In this document: positions 1 to 8,263 of the stretch, piece by piece | Layout: each line of letters begins with the position of its first letter | How positions within the stretch are numbered: position 1 is the stretch's first letter | From: Listeria_A hofi | Lineage (GTDB): Bacteria; Bacillota; Bacilli; Lactobacillales; Listeriaceae | Length of the DNA: 64,000 bases | Assembly: GCF_963575615.1 (NCBI RefSeq) | Contig: NZ_CAUYTL010000003.1 | Coordinates: 85,836 to 149,835, forward strand | Direction: 5' to 3' | The notes under the pieces: generated by a model | Database searches by the model: none | What the model was told of the DNA's origin: nothing | What the model saw: only the letters and a program-made list of their open reading frames with translations | Translations under genes and position numbers: made by a program

Positions 1-1
1 A

Positions 2-280
2 CGAAAAACGACCATTTCAAACGGAATTAAAGGCTTGAAATACTATTTACAAACCGAATTAGAGAAAATTGGCACTGATAAAATCGAAGGGCAACATTTC
101 ACCATAGCGATTCAAAAAAACAACCCATCAGCGCGCATAGAGGACGAAAGCAAGCTAGTTGACTATTTGGTTGAACAACCTAAGAAAATCGATAAGAAAG
201 CCCTTCTAGTGGATTTAAAGGCAGGTATTGAGGTAGATGGTGCGGAGTTGTATCAGGGTAGGTCGTTACGGATAAGATAG
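2..280 (+). CDS. Siphovirus Gp157-like protein, C-terminal part
   Basis: The reading frame is open from the window edge, so this is the C-terminal end of a gene starting upstream. The visible 92 residues contain the features I associate with the phage Gp157 family: an acidic segment around a DKIE motif, an FTIAIQKN strand, and a C-terminal AGIEVDGAEL segment. Gp157 proteins sit at the start of early replication and recombination modules; their function is poorly defined. The next gene, an AAA ATPase, follows after 10 bases, so they are cotranscribed. Confidence 0.7.
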   Translation, partial: RKTTISNGIKGLKYYLQTELEKIGTDKIEGQHFTIAIQKNNPSARIEDESKLVDYLVEQPKKIDKKALLVDLKAGIEVDGAELYQGRSLRIR

Positions 281-290
281 GAGTGATAAT

Positions 291-980
291 GTGGAATTTG
301 TAAAGTCGGAAGAAATGAAAAAAAGTGAGCAATTCAAAATGATGATTTACGCTAAGCCGGGTGCTGGAAAGACGTCAACAGTTCAATATTTAGAAGGGAA
401 AACGCTGTTACTTGATTGTGATGGAACTTCGAAAGTATTATCTGGATTGCCAAATATCACAGTAGCAAATTTAAACCCGCGTGATCCCATTCAAGATATG
501 GCTGATTTTTATGGGTATGCCAAAGCGCATGTGGAGGAGTACGACAATATTGTGATTGATAACCTTAGTCATTATCAAAAACTATACTTGATGTTCCATG
601 GACGGAAAACGAAATCAGGGCAACCAGAATTACAACATTACGGGATATTTGACAGTTATTTGATTGATTTAATCTCAGCCTTTAATAACCTTCCAAAAGT
701 AAATGTCATGTATACAGCGTGGGAATCCACACGCCAGATACAGATGGAAAGCGGTCAGTTGTTCAATCAATTTTTGCCAGATATTCGCGACAAGGTTGTT
801 AACCACATCATGGGGATTGTGCCAGTTGTAGCTAGATTGGTGCGCAATCCAGAATCAGGACAAAGAGGGTTTTTATTATCAGAGAACAATGGTAATTTTG
901 CTAAGAATCAGCTAGACAATCGCGAATCGTGCCTACAAGAAGATTTATTTAAAATCGGTGATGTGGATGCTAACGCTTAG
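291..980 (+). CDS. Phage AAA-family ATPase (AAA_24 type)
   Basis: This 229-residue protein has a Walker A motif GAGKT near residue 25 and a Walker B-like strand NIVIDN near residue 88. The family of small phage ATPases next to DUF669 proteins is thought to act in phage recombination or replication, possibly in the role of a RecA/Sak4-like annealing partner. The start is GTG, preceded by AGGAGTGATAAT. The 3' end overlaps the helicase gene by about 20 bases, indicating translational coupling. Confidence 0.8.
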   Translation: MEFVKSEEMKKSEQFKMMIYAKPGAGKTSTVQYLEGKTLLLDCDGTSKVLSGLPNITVANLNPRDPIQDMADFYGYAKAHVEEYDNIVIDNLSHYQKLYLMFHGRKTKSGQPELQHYGIFDSYLIDLISAFNNLPKVNVMYTAWESTRQIQMESGQLFNQFLPDIRDKVVNHIMGIVPVVARLVRNPESGQRGFLLSENNGNFAKNQLDNRESCLQEDLFKIGDVDANA

Positions 981-2295
981 GACCTATCAAACTGAAATGA
1001 TTAACAAAGTAAAAGAAGCGTTTCAAAATGGTTATCGTAAGCCTTGTGTAGTTGCTCCTTGTGGCGCTGGTAAATCCGTCATCCTATCCGAAATCATCCG
1101 CATGACAACACATAACAAAAATAGAGTGCTGTTCCTAGTACACAGGAAGGAACTCATAGATCAAATTCGTAACACACTACAATCAAACAATGTAGATATG
1201 GATTTTGTCACACTTGGCATGGTCCAAACAATTGTTAGACGTTTAGATAAAACGGTGGTACCTTCGTTAATCATCATCGATGAAAGCCATCATGTCCTAG
1301 CAAGCAGTTACAAGAAAATAATCGCTCACTTCTCAACCGCTTTAGTCGTTGGTTTCACTGCAACACCTGTCCGCTTAAACGGCGGTGGGCTTGGTGATAT
1401 CAACGACACACTCATTGAAAAAGTGACGGCAAAATGGCTCATAGAAAATAATTTCCTATCCCCTTACAAATACTATGCGCCTGAAATCGTTCAAACTGAT
1501 ACATTAAACATCAAGCGTACAGGTGAGTTCGATATGAGCGGGCTAGACGACCAATTCAACGCGAAAATGGTATGGGGCGATGTGATACGACATTATCAGA
1601 AATTAGCACCAGGAGAGCAAGCAATATTATACGCCAGTTCGATATATCAAAGCGAGAAAATGGCAGCGAGTTTTAATGCAGTGGGTATTAAGTCGGCACA
1701 TATTGACGGCAAAACGAATAAAACAATTCGCGATGAAATCATAAAACGATTTCGCGAAGGTGAAATAAAGGTCCTTTGTAACCTCGATTTAATCGGTGAG
1801 GGTTTCGACGTTCCAGACTGTTCTACCGTGATTATGTTGCGACCTACACAATCGTTATCACTATACATTCAACAATCTATGCGAGGTATGCGTTACAGAC
1901 CTGGTAAAACGTCCATCATCATAGATCATGTCGGAAATGTAACGCGATTCGGTTTACCAGATATGGAACGCACATGGTCCTTAACACCGAAAAAAGGCAG
2001 TAACGCGACAAAAGCCGAAGCACCTGTAAAGATATGTAAAGAGTGTTTTATGACTGTGAGCCAGACAGCTAAGAAGTGTGAACATTGCGGGGCAGAGTTT
2101 AAGGTTGAGGTGAAGGCGGTTGAGGTAGATGAAACCGCAGAATTGAAAGAAGTAAAAGATTTTACCATTAAAATAGTGTGCCATAAACCAGAAGATTGTC
2201 AAGATATGCATGATTTATACGCATATGCAGAGTCCAAAGGATATAAAAAAGGTTGGGCTTATCATCGTGGGAAATCGATGGGATTTATCAAATAA
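961..2295 (+). CDS. Phage DEAD/DEAH-box (SF2) helicase
   Basis: This protein of about 444 residues has all main SF2 motifs: motif I APCGAGKS near residue 32, motif II DESHH near residue 101, an ATP motif III, and motif VI QQSMRGMRYR near residue 305. A C-terminal zinc ribbon (CKEC and CEHC pairs near residues 360-380) follows the helicase core. It probably unwinds DNA in phage replication or recombination with the neighbouring ATPase and DUF669 protein. The start is uncertain: GTG 958, ATG 961 and ATG 967 are in one frame, and none has a strong ribosome site. Confidence 0.9.
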   Translation: MWMLTLRTYQTEMINKVKEAFQNGYRKPCVVAPCGAGKSVILSEIIRMTTHNKNRVLFLVHRKELIDQIRNTLQSNNVDMDFVTLGMVQTIVRRLDKTVVPSLIIIDESHHVLASSYKKIIAHFSTALVVGFTATPVRLNGGGLGDINDTLIEKVTAKWLIENNFLSPYKYYAPEIVQTDTLNIKRTGEFDMSGLDDQFNAKMVWGDVIRHYQKLAPGEQAILYASSIYQSEKMAASFNAVGIKSAHIDGKTNKTIRDEIIKRFREGEIKVLCNLDLIGEGFDVPDCSTVIMLRPTQSLSLYIQQSMRGMRYRPGKTSIIIDHVGNVTRFGLPDMERTWSLTPKKGSNATKAEAPVKICKECFMTVSQTAKKCEHCGAEFKVEVKAVEVDETAELKEVKDFTIKIVCHKPEDCQDMHDLYAYAESKGYKKGWAYHRGKSMGFIK

Positions 2296-2318
2296 AAAAA
2301 ACGAAATGAGGAATTTAA

Positions 2319-2807
2319 ATGTATAACGTAGACACAACAAAAGGATTGAACCAAAGAGTAGAAGCTGGGACGTATGAGGTATTTATTAATAACATGAGCG
2401 AGGAAGCATTACCAAGCGGGAAAGAATTTATTTCAGTGGATATCTTGATCCGTAATGATGTGAATCAACAGTTCAAAGACAGCCAATTCAAAGAACGTTT
2501 ATGGATGAAAAAGGACGGTACAGGTTATGTACTAGCGCTACTAGGTTCTATTAAAAAAGCATTTGGAAATGAGGGCGAGTTCAATTATTCATCGTTTGCT
2601 GAAATGCGCGAGGACTTTTTACGGAAGCCATTCCAAGTAAAAATTGATTGGGTTACGACAAAAAATGAATCCACAGGTAAAGAATATACTAACTTGAATT
2701 TCCTTCAAGTAAATTCAACAACATTGCCAGCGTTGAATCATCAATTTACGGCTAAACAACAAGCTGGGCAACCAATTGTTATCAACGAAAACGATACACC
2801 ATTCTGA
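2319..2807 (+). CDS. DUF669 protein, probable phage ssDNA-binding protein
   Basis: The 162-residue protein begins MYNVDTTKG and contains the VEAGTYEV strand and the acidic DTPF tail typical of DUF669 proteins. These occur next to phage ATPases and helicases and behave like OB-fold single-strand DNA-binding proteins; the acidic tail resembles the protein-interaction tip of SSB. A GAGG ribosome site precedes the ATG. It lies between the helicase and primase genes in one early operon. Confidence 0.75.
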   Translation: MYNVDTTKGLNQRVEAGTYEVFINNMSEEALPSGKEFISVDILIRNDVNQQFKDSQFKERLWMKKDGTGYVLALLGSIKKAFGNEGEFNYSSFAEMREDFLRKPFQVKIDWVTTKNESTGKEYTNLNFLQVNSTTLPALNHQFTAKQQAGQPIVINENDTPF

Positions 2808-2827
2808 TAAGTTAGGAGCGTGCAAAC

Positions 2828-5170
2828 ATGTTTGAGAGAATACCAACTGAATTAAAAGAGCTCAAGCAATGGTGCGCTTACAAACTTGTTTGGGACGAAA
2901 AGCGCAGCAAACATAAAAAAATACCAATGAACGCAAATAGCGGGAGTTATGGTGATAGTACAGACGAAAGCACTTGGGCGGATTTCACGACCGCCCTTGC
3001 TTCCATTGAAAAGTTTGAGTTCGACGGCATCGGTTTTTATTTTAAACCGCCATACTTCGGTGTGGATATCGATGGCGTGCAAGAAGAAATTGAAGATTAT
3101 TTTTACGGTGATACAGAAAACATTGTCGGCGAGTTCATTCAATCACTATCCAGTTACACCGAATATTCCGTTTCTGGTACAGGTCTCCACATTATTGCAA
3201 GAGGTGATTTGCCAGAAGGTGGACGCAGAAAAGACAATGTGGAAATGTATAATAACGGTCGATTCTTCGTTATGACTGGGAAAGTCATTGATAACTACGC
3301 CACAGTGAATAACGGCAACGAAGCTATTAAACGACTTCATGAAAAGTATATCGGTTCGAATAAAACTGCTAATCAAACAAAACATCAAGCGGGTTCCAAT
3401 AATTTACCTGCCAGTGAAATATTAACAAAAGCATATGGTAGCCAAAACGGACCATACTTTAAAACATTATACGAGGGCAATTGGGAAGAATACTACGATT
3501 CGCAGTCAGATGCCGATCTCGCTTTTGCCAATATGTTGGCGTTTTGGACAGCAGCAGATTACGACAAAATGGATACTATTTTCCGCGATTCAGGTTTGAT
3601 GCGTGATAAATGGGACCAGAAACGCGGGCAAAACACATACGGCCAAATAACGTTAGGTAAAGCCATATCCGATTGTTCCGAAGTTTATTCACCTAAACAA
3701 AGCAGTAGCCGAGTTAACATTACATTCCAACCGCGTAAAAACTGGGCGCAACTTTTAAACGAAAGGCGCAAACAGGAATTAGAAAAATTACAAGAAGAAT
3801 GGTTAATGAGTGGGGGCAAAGGCAAACAACCAAGTGCTATATCACCAGTAGGTTGTGCCATCATATTAAAAGAGTTCTTCCGGTTCTGCCTATTCGATAT
3901 GAACGAAAATACCCGATTAGCCATGTATTTAGAAGAAGATGGTATATGGACGCAGAATGAGACGTATATAAGGCGTTTCATCGGCTGGTTAGAACCAACA
4001 CTTAACGCGAACCGTGCAAGTGATGTTATTTATCATCTGTGGAAAGGTGCCGAGGTAAAAGAAAAAACAGTATCGAAATACCTTATCCCAGTTAAAAATG
4101 GCGTGTTCAACCTAAAAACGAAGAAATTAGAAGCTTTCACGCCAGATTATGTCTTTACATCCAAAATAGCGACTCCATATGTTGCAGAACCGCCGAAACC
4201 AGATATTGAGGGATGGGATGTGCATACATGGTTGGATCAGATTGCATGCGGGGATGAACAGATCACAGCACTATTATGGCAGGTTATCAGTGCATCGTTG
4301 AATGGGAATTATTCGCGTAAAAAATCTATCTGGTTACTTGGTGATGGGAATAATGGTAAAGGAACTTTTCAGCAGTTATTGCGCAATTTAATTGGTAATT
4401 CCAATATCGCGACTCTAAAATTACCTCAGTTTCAAGAACGTTTTTCTTTATCCATTTTAGAAGAAAAAGTGTGTTGTATCGGTGATGACGTACCAGCAGG
4501 CGTTTATATTGATGATTCATCAAACTTTAATTCTATTGTAACTGGGGATGAAATTATGGTGGAACAAAAGAATAAGCATCCCTACAGCGCTAACTTTCAT
4601 ATGACAGTGATTCAATCAACTAACGGAATGCCTAAAATGCGCAATAAAACAGACGGAACTTATCGACGTTTCATTATTGTTCCTTTCGGAGCTAATTTAA
4701 AAGGTGGTAAAGATAATTGGAAAATCAAAGATGAGTATATTCAAAATCAGGAATTGCTCCAATATATTTTATTCCATGCAATCAATATGGATTTCGAGCG
4801 ATTTATCGAACCGGACGCATCAATCGAAATAATGAAAGAGTATAAATTGGATAACGATCCGATTTTGGATTACCACGAACGTATTTTCAAGGAATATAAA
4901 AGCACAAGGATTCCACTGTATGCTGTTTATGAGTTTTATAAGTATTTTTGTGAATCAAACAATTTAAAACCAGTAGGCGACCGAGCGTTCTATAAGCGAT
5001 TTGGCGAGATTATCGCAGAACAAGGATGGATAAAAGGAAAGCAGAAATTAAGTGGTAAGTTTGAGCCCACAGATGCACCAAGTGGCATACATCCTTATCA
5101 ATATCAACAACCAAAAGAATCCATTACCTATGTTTGTTTCATCAAAAACAGCACGTTAAAGGTCGTGTAA
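2828..5170 (+). CDS. Phage primase-helicase (P4/D5 family)
   Basis: This 780-residue replication protein has two parts. The N-terminal third carries a primase-polymerase-like FGVDIDG motif near residue 80, with a GTGLHI element near residue 117. The C-terminal half is a superfamily 3 helicase of the D5/P4 type with Walker A GDGNNGKGT near residue 508 and a conserved IQSTNGMPKM stretch near residue 595. Such proteins prime and unwind at the phage origin. The 284-base non-coding region directly downstream is full of GGTAAC motifs and is the best origin candidate. An AGGAGCG site precedes the ATG. Confidence 0.9.
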   Translation: MFERIPTELKELKQWCAYKLVWDEKRSKHKKIPMNANSGSYGDSTDESTWADFTTALASIEKFEFDGIGFYFKPPYFGVDIDGVQEEIEDYFYGDTENIVGEFIQSLSSYTEYSVSGTGLHIIARGDLPEGGRRKDNVEMYNNGRFFVMTGKVIDNYATVNNGNEAIKRLHEKYIGSNKTANQTKHQAGSNNLPASEILTKAYGSQNGPYFKTLYEGNWEEYYDSQSDADLAFANMLAFWTAADYDKMDTIFRDSGLMRDKWDQKRGQNTYGQITLGKAISDCSEVYSPKQSSSRVNITFQPRKNWAQLLNERRKQELEKLQEEWLMSGGKGKQPSAISPVGCAIILKEFFRFCLFDMNENTRLAMYLEEDGIWTQNETYIRRFIGWLEPTLNANRASDVIYHLWKGAEVKEKTVSKYLIPVKNGVFNLKTKKLEAFTPDYVFTSKIATPYVAEPPKPDIEGWDVHTWLDQIACGDEQITALLWQVISASLNGNYSRKKSIWLLGDGNNGKGTFQQLLRNLIGNSNIATLKLPQFQERFSLSILEEKVCCIGDDVPAGVYIDDSSNFNSIVTGDEIMVEQKNKHPYSANFHMTVIQSTNGMPKMRNKTDGTYRRFIIVPFGANLKGGKDNWKIKDEYIQNQELLQYILFHAINMDFERFIEPDASIEIMKEYKLDNDPILDYHERIFKEYKSTRIPLYAVYEFYKYFCESNNLKPVGDRAFYKRFGEIIAEQGWIKGKQKLSGKFEPTDAPSGIHPYQYQQPKESITYVCFIKNSTLKVV

Positions 5171-5454
5171 TCAGTCTTTTTTTTAAAAAGTTACCGGTTA
5201 CCGAAAAAGTTCCCGAAATTAAAAGGTTGGGTAACTCCGAAATACGCACAGCCTCTATGTTTAAGATAGTGTAGTTCCCCAGTTACTATATTATACAACT
5301 CTTTATATAATATTAAAAAAAGTAAATATATAAAGAGTTGGAGTCTTTGGGTAACCTGAAAAATAATGATTAAACGGCTAGAAGCGCAGTGCATAGCGAG
5401 GTTACCCATTTCGGTAACTTTTCATTACGGTAACTTGGTATTAGGAGGTATAAA
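5171..5454 (+). other. Candidate phage replication origin with GGTAAC iterons
   Basis: This 284-base gene-free stretch holds seven exact GGTAAC/GTTACC hexamers: at 5190, 5197 and 5230, then at 5350, 5401, 5413 and 5429, in both orientations. Between the two groups lies a very AT-rich core with a 14-base perfect inverted repeat. Near copies (GTTCCC, GTTACT) occur as well. The position right after the primase-helicase gene, the repeats and the AT-rich core are what one expects of an iteron-type origin. A regulatory role for the following genes is the alternative. Confidence 0.6.
5296..5340. repeat. 14-base inverted repeat in AT-rich core
   Basis: CAACTCTTTATATA at 5296-5309 is exactly mirrored by TATATAAAGAGTTG at 5327-5340, with a 17-base A-rich loop. 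It could be an origin-unwinding hairpin or a factor-independent terminator for the primase transcript, although no U-run follows the right arm. Confidence 0.8.
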
Positions 5455-5775
5455 ATGACAGCAGAAATAGACATTCAAAATGCAATACGGCGTGAATTAG
5501 GAAAAAGAGGGCATTATGTGTTTCGTAGCAATGTGGGCAAAATATTATTGCCCGGTGGTCGAATATTTGATACTGGGTTACCGAAGGGATTTCCTGATTT
5601 ATTCGGATTCCGAAAATCAGACGGCAAGATATTCTTTATTGAAGTGAAGAACGAAAAGGGTAGATTGCGACCGGAACAGGTTAAGTTCCAAAGCGCTATG
5701 GAAAATCAAGCTGCACTCTGTGGAGTAGCGAGAAGTGTGGAGGATGCGATTAGGATTGTGGAGGGGATAGGATGA
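5455..5775 (+). CDS. VRR-NUC domain nuclease
   Basis: This 106-residue protein has the VRR-NUC core: an N-terminal IQNAIRREL helix, GFPDLFGF with the catalytic aspartate, and FFIEVKNEKG with the E-x-K pair. Stand-alone VRR-NUC proteins are common in phage replication modules and are predicted structure-specific or Holliday-junction nucleases. A strong AGGAGG site precedes the ATG. The 3' end overlaps the next gene by 4 bases. Confidence 0.88.
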   Translation: MTAEIDIQNAIRRELGKRGHYVFRSNVGKILLPGGRIFDTGLPKGFPDLFGFRKSDGKIFFIEVKNEKGRLRPEQVKFQSAMENQAALCGVARSVEDAIRIVEGIG

Positions 5776-6497
5776 CAGAAAACGTTGTAGCATTTATATT
5801 CGGTATAATTTTTGGCGGTATTTTGGCAACTAGTATATATTCATGGATTCCTTACTTCAAGAAGGAAAAAGGCGTAATAAATCACATTTTCGATGAGTAT
5901 CATGAAATTGAAACGTTAAAATTGAACGAAAGGGACTACTATGACAAATTCATGAGAAATAAGGGTTATTACGTGAAAAGTGAAGATGAGTCTTCGATTA
6001 TTTACCAAAATTCGTATGGAATTGATTATATAAAAGTGAGTAAAGCGAAATTTAAGGAGGAACCAAAAATGAAAATATATCATACAGAAACGCAAGGAGA
6101 TTATAATGCTTTGATGGTTGAGTTTGAGAAGGAAGGGGTGACGTGGGTAAATGATGGTTTACCAGCATACCAGAAGATTAAAGGGTACCCTTATATTGTT
6201 CTTATTAATAAAACGATGGAAGTTGCAACATTAGATTTCGTACATGAGAGATACAGCAATATTCCAATCATTGAATACAAAGCCAACGACACAGTAAACA
6301 ATCCAAGCCACTATAACACAGGTGGTATCGAAACGCTAGATTATATCAAAGCTAAAGTGAAAGATTATCCAAGCTATGCGGTAGGAAACATCATGAAATA
6401 CATCACACGATACGAGCACAAAAACGGCATTGAAGATTTAAAGAAAGCACAGTTTTATTTGAATGATTTGATCAAGTGGATGGAGGGTGATAAATGA
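5772..6497 (+). CDS. Membrane-anchored N-terminus joined to DUF3310 protein
   Basis: The 241-residue frame has two unrelated parts. Residues 1-99 start with one transmembrane helix (about residues 5-25) followed by a charged region. Residues 100-241 match stand-alone phage DUF3310 proteins, including NPSHYNTGGIET and a KYITRYEHK-GIEDLKKA C-terminus. An AAGGAGG ribosome site lies 8 bases before an internal ATG at 6069, exactly at the junction. DUF3310 is thought to be related to nucleotide kinases or pyrophosphatase-like helical proteins; its role is unproven. Either two proteins are made from one frame or an older stop codon was lost. Confidence 0.75.
   Translation: MTENVVAFIFGIIFGGILATSIYSWIPYFKKEKGVINHIFDEYHEIETLKLNERDYYDKFMRNKGYYVKSEDESSIIYQNSYGIDYIKVSKAKFKEEPKMKIYHTETQGDYNALMVEFEKEGVTWVNDGLPAYQKIKGYPYIVLINKTMEVATLDFVHERYSNIPIIEYKANDTVNNPSHYNTGGIETLDYIKAKVKDYPSYAVGNIMKYITRYEHKNGIEDLKKAQFYLNDLIKWMEGDK
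6054..6071 (+). promoter_or_regulatory. Internal ribosome binding site for DUF3310 start
   Basis: AAGGAGG at 6054-6060 and ATG at 6069, with 8-base spacing, lie inside the 241-codon frame. This is stronger than the site of the upstream start. It predicts independent translation of a 142-residue DUF3310 protein. Confidence 0.7.
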
Positions 6498-6769
6498 TGG
6501 GACGGTTTGAGAAGAAAAAAACAAAGCGAGAAACAGAGTCTGTAGCTAAAATAGTTGTAGGGATTATGATATTTTGGCTTATCAGTCTATTAGTACCAGG
6601 TATTAGTGTTGCAGCTCAATTGATTTGGCATAACTCATTCACATTATTTCTTATGATTTGCGCAATTTCGGTTTGGGTTATACTAACGATAATTATGGCT
6701 GTAATCGCTGGTATGTCTTATAAAGAATTGAAAAAATATGCGGATATTTTGAACGAGGAGGATGAATAA
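6494..6769 (+). CDS. Small phage membrane protein
   Basis: This 91-residue protein has a basic N-terminus (GRFEKKKTKRE) and two predicted transmembrane helices, about residues 19-40 and 50-72. It overlaps the previous gene by ATGA and the next one by one base, so it is part of a tightly coupled early operon. I do not recognise the family. Confidence 0.7.
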   Translation: MMGRFEKKKTKRETESVAKIVVGIMIFWLISLLVPGISVAAQLIWHNSFTLFLMICAISVWVILTIIMAVIAGMSYKELKKYADILNEEDE

Positions 6770-7023
6770 TGATCGGATACGGAATAACACTAATCATATT
6801 ATCAACAGTTGTTTTATTAACTATTGTTAAAAACAATAAGCTAGAAAGAAGGTTAGCTAAAACAGAGGATGAAGTTGATGAATTGATTGAACGACTCCAT
6901 TCTACGGATGATAAACTGGAAAAGCACATACGTGGACAACGTTATAAAAGCGGTGTGGTTGATGGATATAGTCCAGAAATATTGCTCTGCGACTACCCAA
7001 CAAAACCGGAAGTGAGTGATTAA
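6769..7023 (+). CDS. Small phage protein with membrane helix and coiled coil
   Basis: An 84-residue protein with one N-terminal transmembrane helix (about residues 2-20) followed by a charged heptad-like coiled coil (LERRLAKTEDEVDELIERL). The topology resembles phage Rz-like or inner-membrane anchor proteins, but the position in the early operon argues against a lysis role. Function unknown. Confidence 0.65.
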   Translation: MIGYGITLIILSTVVLLTIVKNNKLERRLAKTEDEVDELIERLHSTDDKLEKHIRGQRYKSGVVDGYSPEILLCDYPTKPEVSD

Positions 7024-7024
7024 T

Positions 7025-7312
7025 ATGACAAGCCTAAAAGGACATTATTTTTCGGAATATAAAAAATTATTAAAGTTTCATACAGACGGTGAAATAGCAA
7101 ATAGATGGGGTGTTACCAAAGCACAACTTAGTGAATGGAAATCAGAGAATGGGATATTCATCGATCATGAGAATATGAACGGTCTAAAGCGATACAGACA
7201 TATCAAGAAGTTGCAAAAACTTGGATATGATATGAAGAAGATTAGCAGACTAACACAACTGAATCCGAAAAAGATTGAACGGATATTAGAAGATTATGAA
7301 GGGGTTGAGTGA
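7025..7312 (+). CDS. Phage helix-turn-helix protein
   Basis: A protein of about 95 residues. The segment EIANRWGVTKAQLSEWKSENG (about residues 21-41) is a clear helix-turn-helix, and the C-terminus has a second helical pair, KISRLTQLNPKKIERIL. ATG 7025 fits the GGAAGTGAG site better than GTG 7016. It is probably a DNA-binding accessory or early regulator; the target is unknown. Confidence 0.7.
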   Translation: MTSLKGHYFSEYKKLLKFHTDGEIANRWGVTKAQLSEWKSENGIFIDHENMNGLKRYRHIKKLQKLGYDMKKISRLTQLNPKKIERILEDYEGVE

Positions 7313-7525
7313 ATGAACGGAATGACTGAAACAGTAACGATAAGACTTAACAGGTATCATGATTTATTGAAAGCAAAAGAAGAGTTAAAAAACCTAAAAA
7401 ACGATTTGTTTTCTTGGGATAGAGAACGGAATGTAGGTTTGGTTGATAAGCAGTTGGCTTTAAAATTAGCTGAACAGCAAAGAGGTGCTTTCATGGTTTC
7501 ATTAGAAGATATTGAATTCAAATAA
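7313..7525 (+). CDS. Small hypothetical phage protein
   Basis: A 70-residue protein that starts right after the stop of the HTH gene (TGA then ATG). It is predicted mostly helical and charged, with an early TVTIRLNRYHDLLKAKEEL segment that resembles short phage coiled-coil proteins. No function recognised. Confidence 0.6.
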   Translation: MNGMTETVTIRLNRYHDLLKAKEELKNLKNDLFSWDRERNVGLVDKQLALKLAEQQRGAFMVSLEDIEFK

Positions 7526-7540
7526 AGGAAGTGATGATAA

Positions 7541-8017
7541 ATGAGCAAACGCAAAAACAAAAATCCATATCCAGATATGCCGAAAGATCAATTTAAATAT
7601 GTTGAAAGTTGTTTGATGTATTATCACAAGAACATTGAAAAAATTGATGAAATAAAAGTTAGGATAATTGAAGCGAATAGACGCGGTGCCAGTGGTTATA
7701 TTGATGATAACCAATACCTTGGAATCAGGAGCACGAATAAAGACAGCGCGACACTTCATAAAGTACTTGAAATTGATGATGACGTTCGCATCGAACGATT
7801 GCAAACGTTAGTATCGGCTGTAGGGTATGTGTTATCCAATCTACCAGATACATCGGAAGAACCATACCATCAATTGATTCAGTTACGTTATTGGGAAAAT
7901 AAAAGAAGATTAACAATGATTGGGATAGCAAATGAGTTATCAATAAGCGAGCGAACAGCATATCGAATGAGAAAACGAATTATATATCTAATTGGGAAAG
8001 AATTAGGAGAATGGTAA
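7541..8017 (+). CDS. ArpU/RinA-like late transcription regulator
   Basis: This 158-residue protein ends in a sigma-like helix-turn-helix: LTMIGIANELSISERTAYRMR near residues 125-145, preceded by an LIQLRYW motif. That layout is typical of the ArpU/RinA/DUF1492-type regulators that switch on late genes in Gram-positive phages. It is the last gene before the non-coding region, the tRNA and the packaging genes, where such regulators normally sit. A GGAAGTGATGATAA leader precedes the ATG. The closest subfamily is uncertain. Confidence 0.75.
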   Translation: MSKRKNKNPYPDMPKDQFKYVESCLMYYHKNIEKIDEIKVRIIEANRRGASGYIDDNQYLGIRSTNKDSATLHKVLEIDDDVRIERLQTLVSAVGYVLSNLPDTSEEPYHQLIQLRYWENKRRLTMIGIANELSISERTAYRMRKRIIYLIGKELGEW

Positions 8018-8062
8018 GTTGGCAGTAAGTTGGCAGTTTTAGACCCTAAAACGGTGTTATTA
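8016..8062 (+). promoter_or_regulatory. Tandem 11-base repeats and inverted repeat before late genes
   Basis: AAGTTGGCAGT occurs twice in direct tandem at 8016-8026 and 8027-8037. It is followed by the short inverted repeat TTTTAG-accc-CTAAAA and a TATGAT element. It begins inside the last codons of the late-regulator gene. Position and layout fit an activator-dependent late promoter, but this is inferred. Confidence 0.45.
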
Positions 8063-8139
8063 TGATAGTATCAGGAAAGTGAAGATAACCAAATAAATCG
8101 AATGATAACTTCTATCTTTTACTTTTCTGGTACTGTTTA

Positions 8140-8213
8140 CAGGGTATAGCTCAATTTGGTGGAGCGTTCGCTTTGGGAGCGAAAGGCTATAGGTTCGAGT
8201 CCTATTGCTCTGA
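8140..8213 (+). tRNA. tRNA-Pro (anticodon UGG), prophage-encoded
   Basis: The sequence folds into a full cloverleaf: acceptor CAGGGTA with TGCTCTG, D stem GCTC/GAGC, anticodon stem TTCGC/GCGAA around loop TTTGGGA (anticodon TGG), and T stem ATAGG/CCTAT with loop TTCGAGT. The C1-G72 pair and A73 match the bacterial tRNA-Pro identity elements. CCA is not encoded. It lies between the late regulator and the packaging genes and is followed by a terminator. A phage copy could support translation of CCA and CCG codons, or be an acquired cargo gene. Confidence 0.93.
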
Positions 8214-8234
8214 TTAGGTTGAGTATTGTTTTTG

Positions 8235-8263
8235 AGACCTTTGTTGGCGCAAGGGTCTTTTAT
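8235..8263 (+). terminator. Terminator after the phage tRNA
   Basis: AGACCTTT at 8235-8242 pairs with AAGGGTCT at 8251-8258 (one G-U), with an 8-base loop, followed by TTTTATT. Confidence 0.75.

Noticed and set aside
5191..5409. 72-codon minus-strand frame in the proposed origin
   Set aside because: It has no ribosome site and covers iterons and the inverted repeat; composition is not protein-like.
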